Shown: positions 1 through 6,846, counted from the stretch's first letter. The stretch: DNA of 6,846 nucleotides from Candidatus Latescibacterota bacterium (GCA_003529325.1 DPVW01000284.1:1-6846), one strand, 5' to 3'. A program made the numbers and translations. Notes: a model not told the origin generated them from the letters alone.

Positions 1-662
1 GGCGCCAGATCACTCTCCTCCATGCCCTGGCGTTGCAGCGCCTCACGGACATCGGCAACGGTGACTTCGTAGGCGTGATCCAGAACATCGACGCCCTTGG
101 CTCCAGCGATGTCGATGAGGATGCCACGAGTGAAAATGGGCTTGATATTTTCGATACCGAGTTTGTTCAGGCCATATGTTCCGGCTACCTCTGAGAGGGG
201 AAAACCGTTGTAGAACACCTCTGTCTCGGTGCCATCCGCCATGCGCATGCGCGTGCCGATGTGTCCGGGGCCATCAAGCTGGGTGCCGATCTGGCCGATC
301 TCACCGCAGAGAAACTCGTCGTGCCACACCAGCTGGTTTTCTCCCACAGGCCCACCGGAAGGAGAACCGGGGATCGTCATTGTGTACGTGCGTTGACCAA
401 ACAGTGGCATGCCGTGCTCGTAGACCTGGCCGAGCTCATAGACCTTGCCCGTCTCGACCAGTTGTGCGGCACGCAGAACCAACTCCGGCGTGATCCAGTT
501 GGAACTACCCGCCTCGTCTGTGGCACCCCAGATAGGATGCGGCCACCAAGGTCCCGCGGCGCGATCCTGCGACAGGACCGGCCCGGAGACAGACAAGGTG
601 ATCAACAATGCGGCAGCAGATGTGGGAATGAGGTCAGCAAAACGGAGTTGAGCGCGTCTCAT
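1..662 (-). CDS. Secreted cyclase family protein (kynurenine formamidase/isatin hydrolase-like metal hydrolase), 3' end missing
   Basis: The minus-strand frame is open from an ATG at 662-660 to the left edge (220 codons seen), so the C-terminus lies outside the window. Residues 1-32 look like a Sec signal peptide: MRR, a polar stretch, a hydrophobic core (AAALLITLSVSGPV), then a likely cut after VLS before QD. This predicts a periplasmic or exported protein. After it comes a cyclase-fold body (putative cyclase family, PF04199): GKVYELGQVYEHGMP near 72-86, the metal-site segment GQIGTQLDGPGHIG at 123-136, and RGILIDIAG at 179-187. Family members hydrolyse amide or ester bonds using Mn or Zn held by a HxGTHxDxxxH motif. 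Here D130 and H134 are kept, while the two earlier His positions read Gln (Q124, Q128), a variant I believe is common in one cyclase subgroup. The substrate cannot be told. It lies 68 bases after the ABC-F gene on the same strand. The family call is firm; the specific reaction is not. Confidence 0.85.
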   Translation of the reverse strand, partial: MRRAQLRFADLIPTSAAALLITLSVSGPVLSQDRAAGPWWPHPIWGATDEAGSSNWITPELVLRAAQLVETGKVYELGQVYEHGMPLFGQRTYTMTIPGSPSGGPVGENQLVWHDEFLCGEIGQIGTQLDGPGHIGTRMRMADGTETEVFYNGFPLSEVAGTYGLNKLGIENIKPIFTRGILIDIAGAKGVDVLDHAYEVTVADVREALQRQGMEESDLA

Positions 663-672
663 GTCATTTCCA

Positions 673-677
673 TCCTT
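673..677 (-). promoter_or_regulatory. Shine-Dalgarno site of the cyclase-family gene, with an overlapping two-codon mini-ORF
   Basis: On the minus strand AAGGA sits 10 bases before the ATG at 662-660, which opens the long coding frame. It sits 5 bases before another ATG at 667-665 in a different frame. That second ATG reads ATG-ACA-TGA (667-659), so its stop overlaps the true start. The cyclase ATG is chosen because only its frame is long and encodes the signal peptide. Whether ribosomes use the mini-ORF is unknown. Confidence 0.4.
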
Positions 678-730
678 GTCGCAGGTGAGTGCGCAAAGGT
701 AGACGCATGGCGACCGGGGTCAACGCGATG

Positions 731-2671
731 TCACGAAGTCGCTTGTGTTTCGTACTCCTCGAGCTGACGACCGATCTCTTCCCACGCCATCATGCCCTGC
801 TCGAGATCGGCCTCTACCTGTTGTAGAGCTGTCGTCAACTCGGTGAGCAGCTCCATGTCTCGCGCCTCGCTGGCGGCGCCGATTCTTTCGCCAAGATCTG
901 TCTTGCGCTCTTCGAGGCTAGCGATGGTTGTCTCCAACTTCGCATGGCGCTCCTGCATCTGTTCGAATGCCTTGCGCTGGCGCCGGCTCTCCCGACGCGC
1001 CTCCCTGTCATCGACCTGATTCGACTCAGGAGCCTCCGCAAGTTGGCGGGGAGACTGGCCCTCCCGCCACGCAGAATATTGCGACCAGTTGCCGTCGTAG
1101 GGTGTCAACTCACCCTCCTCGACGAGCCAGATCTGTGTCGCCAGCGACTGGATCAGATAGCGATCGTGACTGACGAGCAGGACGGTGCCGGCAAAATCGG
1201 CGAGCACCTCCTCGAGGACCTCCTGGGAGGCGATGTCGAGATGGTTCGTCGGCTCATCGAGGATGAGAAAATTCGCCCCCTGCAGCACGAGCCGCGCCAG
1301 GGCCACCCGACTCCGTTCACCACCACTGAGTTGCTCGATGCGTTTATCCACATCATCCCCGGAGAATAGGAAGCTGCCCAGCAGATCGCGTAATTCACTG
1401 GTTCTTGTCCCTTCCGGCGCCACCTCGTCGAGCGCTTCGACGAGGGTTTGGGAGCCGTCGAGATACTCCTGGGTCTGCGGCAGGTAGCCAATCTCGACCT
1501 TGGCTCCCAGGCGCAACTCCCCTGCCAGTGGTTCGAGTTCACCCAGGATGGCTCGCACCAGGGTCGTCTTGCCGGCCCCATTCGGGCCGATCACGGCAAG
1601 CCGTTGTTCGCGATACGCCTCCACCTCGCCGGTGGTCCGCAACACGGGTTCGGCGGCGGCGTCGTATCCCAATTCCAGATCGGTCAGCCGCACGACGATA
1701 TCCCCCGTCCGCCCGGACGACGCCATGCGCAGACGCATACGGGTGTGCTGCTGCGGTCGCTCGATGGCCTCGTCACGGAGAAACCGTTGCAAACGCTTGC
1801 GCCGTCCCTGCGCCTGATTCGTGCGTTGCCCGGCCATGAACCGTCGCACATACTCCTCGGTCTTCTCCACATACGCCCGCTGCGCCTCCCACTCCTTCAG
1901 ACGGCGGGCATAACGCTCCTGGCGTTGTCTGAGGTAGGCGGAGTAGTTGCCACGATACGTCTCCAAACGGCCAAAAGAGATCTCCCAGGTTCGCTCTGTC
2001 ACTCGGTCGAGGAACCAGCGATCGTGGGAGACGACGAGATAGCTGCCGGCTCGATCACGCAACCAGCCTTCCAGCCATTCAACAGCCCGTAAGTCGAGGT
2101 AATTCGTCGGCTCGTCGAGTAGCAGAAGCTCACTGCCCTCCACCAGCAGGCGTGCCAATTGAACGCGGGTACGCTGGCCACCACTCAGTTGCGCCAGGGG
2201 CGTATCGTGATCGCTGGCGTCGAACCCCAGACCGGCGAGTACGGTATGAATCCTGGTCTCGTAGAGATATCCGTCTCGACGCTCGAAGTCCGCCTGCATG
2301 GCGCTGTATCGGGCCAGCAGGGGATCGTCGTCGACGCCCGTCAGTTGCGCGGCCACCGCCTGCAACTCGGACTCCAGGCGACGCAGGTCGGCGACACCTT
2401 CCAGCATCCTCTCCCAAACCGTGCCGTCGAGCACGGTACCTCCGGCATCCTGTACCAGATAGCCGATGTTGAGATCGCGCTTCCTGTGGATCTGTCCCGG
2501 GGGATCGGAAACCTCCAATCCGGCGAGGATGCGCAGCAACGTCGTCTTGCCGCCGCCATTGATGCCGACCAAGCCTATGCGGTCACCCTTTTCGATGGCG
2601 AAACTGAAGTCGGAGAAGACATACCGGTGCGCGTAGGACTTGCCGACATCAGATCCCGTGAGTAGCGACAA
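731..2671 (-). CDS. ABC-F family ATP-binding protein (Uup/YdiF-like translation factor)
   Basis: This soluble protein of 646 residues has two ABC ATPase domains and no membrane segments. Domain 1: Walker A GINGGGKTT (36-44), signature LSGGQRTR (162-169), Walker B LLLLDEPTNYLD (182-193, catalytic E187), switch SHD (215-217). A long, charged helical linker spans about 240-315, where ABC-F proteins carry the P-site tRNA interaction motif. Domain 2: Walker A GPNGAGKTT (362-370), LSGGERSR (448-455), LILDEPTNHLD (469-479, E473), SHD (501-503). Residues about 556-646 form a basic-then-acidic coiled coil like the C-terminal domain of Uup-type members. ABC-F proteins bind the ribosomal E site and relieve stalled elongation; some protect from antibiotics, which sequence alone cannot decide. 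Every catalytic motif is intact. The start is TTG (2671-2669): an in-frame TAA lies two codons upstream, and the next in-frame Met is residue 89, past Walker A. GAAGG lies 10 bases before it, inside the end of the sulfotransferase gene, so the two are probably co-transcribed and coupled. Confidence 0.95.
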   Translation of the reverse strand: MSLLTGSDVGKSYAHRYVFSDFSFAIEKGDRIGLVGINGGGKTTLLRILAGLEVSDPPGQIHRKRDLNIGYLVQDAGGTVLDGTVWERMLEGVADLRRLESELQAVAAQLTGVDDDPLLARYSAMQADFERRDGYLYETRIHTVLAGLGFDASDHDTPLAQLSGGQRTRVQLARLLVEGSELLLLDEPTNYLDLRAVEWLEGWLRDRAGSYLVVSHDRWFLDRVTERTWEISFGRLETYRGNYSAYLRQRQERYARRLKEWEAQRAYVEKTEEYVRRFMAGQRTNQAQGRRKRLQRFLRDEAIERPQQHTRMRLRMASSGRTGDIVVRLTDLELGYDAAAEPVLRTTGEVEAYREQRLAVIGPNGAGKTTLVRAILGELEPLAGELRLGAKVEIGYLPQTQEYLDGSQTLVEALDEVAPEGTRTSELRDLLGSFLFSGDDVDKRIEQLSGGERSRVALARLVLQGANFLILDEPTNHLDIASQEVLEEVLADFAGTVLLVSHDRYLIQSLATQIWLVEEGELTPYDGNWSQYSAWREGQSPRQLAEAPESNQVDDREARRESRRQRKAFEQMQERHAKLETTIASLEERKTDLGERIGAASEARDMELLTELTTALQQVEADLEQGMMAWEEIGRQLEEYETQATS

Positions 2672-2677
2672 TTGTTA

Positions 2678-3402
2678 TCAGCCTTCGTCGTAGCCCGATT
2701 CTTGCAGAGCGGCGTGGAGAAAATCGAAGTCCGGGACCCGCTCCTCGGTACGTTGCCAGCGGCCGACAGCATCCGGGCGCACGATGATGCGCCCCAGGGG
2801 AAAACCGAGAAAGGCTTCGAGTCGTTCCAATTCCCGTTCCTGATGCAGCACGAAGTCCTCAAAACGCAGTGTCATCCAGTGCCGCGGTTTGGCAGTTGCC
2901 GCCACCAGGTCATACTGATACTTCCAGGAGATGGCCCGCCGCTTCAAGGTGTCTTCCGTCTCCGGATATTGCACGCCGAATTTGGTCAGATCGTCGGTGG
3001 TGTGTCCACCGAGAATGGAGTCTCGTGGATCCCGCACCAGATAGATGTAATAGGCCTCTGGAAACAGACGCGTAATCCAGGGCAACGACAGGGTCGTCTC
3101 CGGGAGTTTCCAGCCTTTGTGTTCGCTCTTGGCCGCCGTCACGTCCTGCAGATATTCGCGCACCAGAGCTTCGTACTCCGCCTCGACAGGCCTCCGGTTC
3201 AGCGCCTCGAAGTCCCATTCGAGTCCACCTTGCACTGCACATGGCGGGCGAACACCCGCGCGCCCTCGTACATGCTCTCTGGTGGCACCTTGTCTCCGGA
3301 GCGATTGATCGTTTTGCCCATGAACACGCCGCTGGCATACAGCGTGTGGGATATGGCACGCGTACCGGAATGACCGCGACCGATGATCGTGATGAGGGAC
3401 AC
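2678..3402 (-). pseudogene. Sulfotransferase family protein, split by a one-base frameshift
   Basis: Two minus-strand frames together make one small PAPS-dependent sulfotransferase of about 241 residues. The first (GTG at 3402-3400; stop at 3201-3199) carries the 5'-phosphosulfate loop GRGHSGTR (residues 8-15) and the VPPESMYEGARVFARHV segment. The second continues as GGLEWDFEAL, then GWKLPET, the 3'-phosphate-binding motif YLVRDPRDS (about 121-129 of the rejoined protein) and FEDFVLHQERELERLEAFLG, ending with TGA at 2680-2678. Adding one G to the run read as AAGGTGG on the minus strand (plus-strand CC at 3228-3229) joins HVQCK directly to GGLEWDF without losing a residue. No slippery heptamer is visible. 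The family transfers sulfate from PAPS to hydroxyl or amino groups of sugars, lipids or proteins; the acceptor is unknown. GTG is the first start after an in-frame TAA. The motifs on both sides are well preserved, so the break is either very recent or a sequencing/assembly error; in the latter case this is an intact gene. Confidence 0.85.
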
Positions 3403-3460
3403 GCTGGTGGGTTCTCCTTTGTCGGACTGAAATCGGGCTGGTGAGTTAAGTTAGGACACC
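3403..3460. promoter_or_regulatory. Divergent intergenic region
   Basis: These 58 bases separate the starts of the leftward and rightward gene strings, so promoters for both should lie here or in the ends of the flanking genes. On the plus strand AGGA (3453-3456) sits 4 bases before the ATG of the dehydrogenase. The centre is richer in A+T (GAGTTAAGTTAGG) than the flanks. I found no convincing -35/-10 pair on either strand: TTGTCG at 3419-3424 has no good -10 at normal spacing. The promoter role is inferred from gene orientation only. Confidence 0.35.
3414..3419 (-). promoter_or_regulatory. Shine-Dalgarno site of the sulfotransferase gene
   Basis: On the minus strand AAGGAG lies 11 bases before the GTG at 3402-3400. 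It is the strongest ribosome-binding sequence in the window and supports that GTG as the start; no other ATG, GTG or TTG lies between it and the in-frame TAA upstream. The spacing is a little longer than usual. Confidence 0.55.
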
Positions 3461-4780
3461 ATGACAGATGATGGGATACTGGAACTACGGGACCTGCTGC
3501 AAAAACACGGGACGCGACGTGATCTGGACCTGCACCTGGTCGAGCGTGTCGAAGAGGCGCCCGCCTTGTTTCAGGCCGGTCTCGTCCATCGCAAATGGGC
3601 CGTCGTCGCCGACGAGACCACCCAGCGCCTCGCTGGCACCTACCTGGCCAGTGCCCTCAACGCGCCGCTATTACGTATACCTGGCCGGGCAGGGGGGGCC
3701 GTCGTTGCCGGCAGAGCGGAGGCAGACCGACTGACGCGGCAATTGCAGACGAGCGGCGCTGAAGCCGTTGTCGCCGTCGGTGCGGGCAGTCTCAACGACC
3801 TCACGAAGTTCGCCAGCCAGCAACTGGGTATTGGCTGCGCCGTACTGGCCACGGCACCATCGATGAATGGCTATACCTCTGCTGGCGCAGCGTTGTTGGA
3901 GGGCGGGGTGAAACTCTCCGTCCCCTGCGCTCCGCCACGCATCACCGTGGCACCCATCGGTTTGTTGTGTCAGGCGCCGGCACGCATGATTGCAGCCGGC
4001 TACGGCGATCTGCGATCCCGGCCGGTGAGTGGCGCCGACTGGTATCTCAGCCACCGCCTCCTCGGCACCCCGTATGCCGCCGAGGCTCTGGGGTTGATTG
4101 ACGAAGCCGACCGCGTCGCCGCTGCCGCTGTCGACGGACTGGCAACGCGGTCGCCGGCAGCGATCGCCAATCTGACGACGGGCCTGCTGCTGTCGGGCAT
4201 GGCCATGGACATTGTCGGCACATCGGCCCCCGCCAGTGGTGGCGAACACCTTGTCAGCCACTATCTGGACATGTTCCACTTCTCCTGTGGCGGGCCACAC
4301 GATCTGCATGGCTGCCAGGTCGGTGTCGCCACCCTGGCCCTGGCCAGTCTCTACGAACGCCTGCTTAAAATCGACATTCACGCGGTACAGGCTCCGACCC
4401 ACGAGCCCTGGACGGATCTGGCCGAAAGACTGGCATCACACTTCGGGCCACTCTGGTCTGCCGTAGAACCTATTGCCCGCCAGGTGCATGGCGACGACGA
4501 GGCCAGGCAGGATAGGTTAGAAACCCTCCGACTTGGATGGGCTGAAACGACAACGGAATTGCGTCGGATTCTGGGACCGAACCCCACCTGCACCGAACAA
4601 CTGCAACGCGCCGGCGCTCCAATCCGTTTCGCCGATCTCGGCGTCAGCCCGGAGCAGACTCGTGCCGCGCTGCTCCACGCCCGTTTCGTCCGGGCGAGAT
4701 ATACCGTCCTCGACCTGGCCGCTGAACTCGGGCTCCTTGACTCGTGGGTCGATGACCTGCTGGCGACGAGCCACCTGTGA
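3461..4780 (+). CDS. sn-glycerol-1-phosphate dehydrogenase family protein (EgsA/AraM-like)
   Basis: This 439-residue cytosolic enzyme belongs to the iron-containing alcohol dehydrogenase/dehydroquinate synthase superfamily. The N-terminal nucleotide-binding half has the pyrophosphate loop VGAGSLNDLTKFAS (106-119), followed by ATAPSMNGYTSAGAAL (130-145), typical of G1P dehydrogenases. The helical half has AGYGDLRSRPVSGADW (179-194), SGGEHLVSHYLDM (259-271) and LHGCQVGVATL (282-292). D183, H263 and H283 are the likely metal ligands by position in the family. The C-terminus RYTVLDLAAELGLLDSW is also characteristic. Family enzymes reduce dihydroxyacetone phosphate to sn-glycerol-1-phosphate with NAD(P)H; AraM of Bacillus subtilis feeds heptaprenylglyceryl phosphate synthesis, and archaea use the reaction for membrane lipids. 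It is somewhat longer than AraM (about 390 residues). No prenyl transferase for G1P is in the window, so its use here is unknown. The ATG is the first possible start: an in-frame TAG ends 6 bases upstream. The stop overlaps the next gene's start by 4 bases, so the two are translationally coupled. Confidence 0.85.
   Translation: MTDDGILELRDLLQKHGTRRDLDLHLVERVEEAPALFQAGLVHRKWAVVADETTQRLAGTYLASALNAPLLRIPGRAGGAVVAGRAEADRLTRQLQTSGAEAVVAVGAGSLNDLTKFASQQLGIGCAVLATAPSMNGYTSAGAALLEGGVKLSVPCAPPRITVAPIGLLCQAPARMIAAGYGDLRSRPVSGADWYLSHRLLGTPYAAEALGLIDEADRVAAAAVDGLATRSPAAIANLTTGLLLSGMAMDIVGTSAPASGGEHLVSHYLDMFHFSCGGPHDLHGCQVGVATLALASLYERLLKIDIHAVQAPTHEPWTDLAERLASHFGPLWSAVEPIARQVHGDDEARQDRLETLRLGWAETTTELRRILGPNPTCTEQLQRAGAPIRFADLGVSPEQTRAALLHARFVRARYTVLDLAAELGLLDSWVDDLLATSHL
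4777..4780 (+). other. GTGA start/stop overlap (translational coupling)
   Basis: The GTG start of the glycosyltransferase and the TGA stop of the dehydrogenase share these four bases. The preceding 20 bases contain no good Shine-Dalgarno match, which favours termination-reinitiation and roughly matched output of the two proteins. Confidence 0.7.
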
Positions 4781-6840
4781 GACGACGGCTCCTGTCCGCC
4801 GCCGTCCTGCTGGCCTGTGCCGGGCTCTTCGCCCTGCTCTGCACGCGTTATGACGTGGTCCAGGATGACGCCTACATCTCTCTTGTGTATTCGAAGAATC
4901 TCGTTGCTGGCGATGGCCTCGTCTTCAATCTCGGCGAGCGCGTCGAGGGATATACCAACTTCTCATGGGTCATCCTTCTCGCCCTGCCTCACGCTCTCGG
5001 CCTGGATGCGGTTGCGACAGCCCGTCTCTTCGGTGTGTTATCGGCGGCGGCCCTGATCCTGCTCTCATGGCGCACGGCGGCGAGTCTGAGTTCACGGCCG
5101 CAAGACCTCGCACACTTGGTGGCGCCATGCCTGTTGGCAGCCAACGGCGCGTTGGCATTTTGGACCCTGAGTGGCATGGAGACAGCGGCCTTCGCTCTTC
5201 TTGTCACCGCCGGCGCCACACGCTACCTGCAGCGGGGACGATTGGATGGCTGGACGGGTGTCCTCTTCGGCCTGGCGGCGCTGACACGACCCGAAGGCTG
5301 GATGTTTTTCACCCTCACCGTGGCACACCAGGTTGCCCGTCTGCTGCTCGATCCTCATGGTCCCGTGATCGCCGCGGTCCGCCAGTTATGGGCGGCGCCG
5401 GTCTGTTTTGCCAGTCTCGTCTTGCCGCACCTGGCATTCCGCTGGTTCTATTACGGTCAGCCCTTGCCAAACACATTCTATGCCAAGACCGGCATCTCCC
5501 TCACCTATCTGACGCACGGGCTTCGATACACCGCCAAGTTTTTCATCGACTATGGTCTTTGGGGATTGGCTCCTTTGCTCGTCGTCGCCCTGCTGGCCCG
5601 TCGCCGTACACGGGCTGGGGTTTCCTACATCGCTCTGCTCCTGTTTGCCAACGTCGCCTACGTAACTCTTGTCGGTGGTGACACGATGGCGGAAAACCGC
5701 CTCTACCTGCCGGTGCTGGCGCTGCTCGCCGCCGCCCTCGCCGAAGCGACGCGTGTCGCCACGTTATACGGTCTAGGTCGCCGCCGCGTCTCAGCGGCCG
5801 TGGGGATCCTGCTGCTGGCAGCGATGGTACGCTCCGTCACCGGGCCAGACGAAGAGCTGACCCACGCCCGCGACGCAACGATGGCGCACAATGCAAAGCT
5901 GCAGGAATTGGCGGACTACACCAACGCCGCAGGCGAACCCTTCAGCCTGGTGGCGAGCACCGCCATCGGGATCCCACGATACCAGACCAAAGCTGCCGTC
6001 CTCGATCTGGTTGGCCTCACCGACAGGACCGTCGCCCACGAACCCAAGCCATTGGCCGGCATCCGTGACGATCACATCCTGCGAAACTACCATGTCACCT
6101 ACACCCTGGATCGAGCCCCAGACGCCATTCTGTTTATCACCGGCATGCGCCCGGGTACGCCAGCAGAGCGAGCCCTGTTTCTCTCGCAACGCTTCCGCCG
6201 TGACTACCGCTTGACCTACCTGCAGGACCATCGGCCACTCTATCTGCGCCGGCCCGGAGAAGGACACGACGAGGCGATTTTCGCGGACGGAGCCTTCATT
6301 GAACGGTATACGGAAGCTCTCGGCGTTATGCGCCAGGACCCGGTGCGAGCGATCGAATTGTTCCACGAAACCCTGCGACTCGGCCCATCCGACTTCGCCA
6401 TGCCACATTGCTGGATCGGTAGACTGCTCTACGAATCGGGTCAGTTGCAGGAAGCGGCAAACCATCTGCTACGGGCACTGGCCATCGACGAGACCATCGT
6501 CATGGCCTGGGCCCATCTGGCTTTGATCGATCTGATGGAAAATGGGGACGGCGATGCCGTCACCATGGCCCGCACCGCCGTCGAACTGGCGCCGCGATCG
6601 CACTTCTGTCGCTACGTGCTGGGGCGCATCCTGATGGCCGAGGACCCTGCATCAGCAGTGCGTGAGTTGACAATCGCCGTCGAGCTGGGTGGGGCGCAAA
6701 CGGGGGACGCACTCTATCGACTCGCCCTGGCATTCGAGCGGGACCACAACACACAGGCGGCACAGCTGGCATGGACGGCGCTGCTCACGCTGCGTCCTGG
6801 CGACGCCAGGGCCATACGGGCCCTTACCACCCCGCCCTGA
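4777..6840 (+). CDS. GT-C membrane glycosyltransferase (AftB-like) with C-terminal TPR repeats
   Basis: This is a 687-residue polytopic membrane protein. Residues 5-23 form the first membrane helix, followed by the acidic loop QDDAYISLVYSKN (29-41), whose DD is the expected GT-C catalytic site, and GERVEGYTNFSW (53-64). Further conserved blocks are LSGMET (131-136), LTRPEGW (169-175), YYGQPLPNTFYAK (225-237) and GGDTMAENRLYLPV (300-313). About nine to eleven hydrophobic helices lie before residue 351. A soluble, probably extracytoplasmic segment follows, with a family-like patch (STAIGIPRY and LDLVGLTDRTVAH, 394-421). From about 514 to 676 there are roughly five degenerate TPR helix pairs, as in YESGQLQEAANHLLRALAID. 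GT-C enzymes of this type, such as mycobacterial arabinosyltransferase AftB, move a sugar from a polyprenyl-phosphate donor to a glycan or lipid outside the membrane; donor and acceptor here are unknown. The GTG start (4777-4779) shares GTGA with the upstream stop, and no strong ribosome-binding site precedes it, so translation probably depends on the dehydrogenase gene. Confidence 0.85.
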   Translation: MRRRLLSAAVLLACAGLFALLCTRYDVVQDDAYISLVYSKNLVAGDGLVFNLGERVEGYTNFSWVILLALPHALGLDAVATARLFGVLSAAALILLSWRTAASLSSRPQDLAHLVAPCLLAANGALAFWTLSGMETAAFALLVTAGATRYLQRGRLDGWTGVLFGLAALTRPEGWMFFTLTVAHQVARLLLDPHGPVIAAVRQLWAAPVCFASLVLPHLAFRWFYYGQPLPNTFYAKTGISLTYLTHGLRYTAKFFIDYGLWGLAPLLVVALLARRRTRAGVSYIALLLFANVAYVTLVGGDTMAENRLYLPVLALLAAALAEATRVATLYGLGRRRVSAAVGILLLAAMVRSVTGPDEELTHARDATMAHNAKLQELADYTNAAGEPFSLVASTAIGIPRYQTKAAVLDLVGLTDRTVAHEPKPLAGIRDDHILRNYHVTYTLDRAPDAILFITGMRPGTPAERALFLSQRFRRDYRLTYLQDHRPLYLRRPGEGHDEAIFADGAFIERYTEALGVMRQDPVRAIELFHETLRLGPSDFAMPHCWIGRLLYESGQLQEAANHLLRALAIDETIVMAWAHLALIDLMENGDGDAVTMARTAVELAPRSHFCRYVLGRILMAEDPASAVRELTIAVELGGAQTGDALYRLALAFERDHNTQAAQLAWTALLTLRPGDARAIRALTTPP

Positions 6841-6846
6841 GTTAAA

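Noticed and set aside
663..730. Possible terminator between the ABC-F and cyclase genes
   Set aside because: The only inverted repeat noticed, GACC/GGTC around 711-720, has a two-base loop and no T run, so it is not a credible terminator.
261..767. Plus-strand open frame of 168 codons at the left end
   Set aside because: It is opposite the cyclase-family gene, whose minus-strand frame shows a signal peptide and family motifs, and it runs across that gene's start into the next gene.
1448..2092. Plus-strand open frame of 214 codons opposite the ABC-F gene
   Set aside because: It mirrors a region with intact Walker and signature motifs on the other strand and resembles no family.
3220..3240. 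Programmed -1 frameshift in the sulfotransferase
   Set aside because: The joining frame is -1, but there is no X-XXY-YYZ slippery heptamer at the junction, so mutation or sequencing error is simpler.
2672..3373. Plus-strand open frame of 233 codons opposite the sulfotransferase
   Set aside because: It is antisense to the sulfotransferase, and its translation has no recognisable motif, while the minus strand carries both PAPS-binding motifs. High G+C creates long mirror frames.
3671..4402. Minus-strand open frame of 243 codons opposite the dehydrogenase
   Set aside because: It lies wholly inside a well-supported plus-strand gene; the translation is low in motifs and shaped by the opposite codon bias.
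5791..6465. Minus-strand open frame of 224 codons opposite the glycosyltransferase
   Set aside because: It is antisense to conserved extracytoplasmic and TPR segments, with no domain of its own.

Overview
The window is about 60% G+C, densely coded, and fully bacterial in style: Shine-Dalgarno sites, GTG and TTG starts, a 4-base start/stop overlap. Nothing in it fixes the phylum. The gene set (a secreted cyclase-family hydrolase, an ABC-F ATPase, a sulfotransferase, a glycerol-1-phosphate dehydrogenase-like enzyme and a GT-C membrane glycosyltransferase with a TPR tail) would suit an uncultured, probably Gram-negative-like environmental bacterium. That placement is inference only.

Layout: two gene strings diverge from a 58-bp gap at 3403-3460. 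Leftward (minus strand) run a small sulfotransferase broken by one frameshift (3402-2678), a 646-residue ABC-F ATPase starting 6 bases after it at a TTG codon (2671-731), and, after 68 bases, a secreted cyclase-family metal hydrolase (662-1) that runs off the left edge. No terminator-like hairpin was seen between them, so they may be one transcript. Rightward run a complete sn-glycerol-1-phosphate dehydrogenase family protein (3461-4780) and, overlapping its stop by 4 bases, a 687-residue GT-C glycosyltransferase (4777-6840) with about five C-terminal TPR-like repeats. Six bases remain after its stop.

How they may work together: the rightward pair is the clearest functional unit. A dehydrogenase expected to make a glycerol-phosphate-type building block is translationally coupled to a polyprenyl-phosphate-sugar-dependent membrane glycosyltransferase, which suggests assembly of a surface glycan, glycolipid or glycerol-phosphate-bearing polymer. 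The divergent sulfotransferase could decorate such a product, but its reading frame is broken here. The ABC-F protein is probably a ribosome-associated translation factor, and the cyclase a periplasmic amidase/esterase-like enzyme; neither has an evident link to the glycan genes. There are no RNA genes, CRISPR arrays, transposons or substantial repeats. Every stretch over 300 bases is coding.
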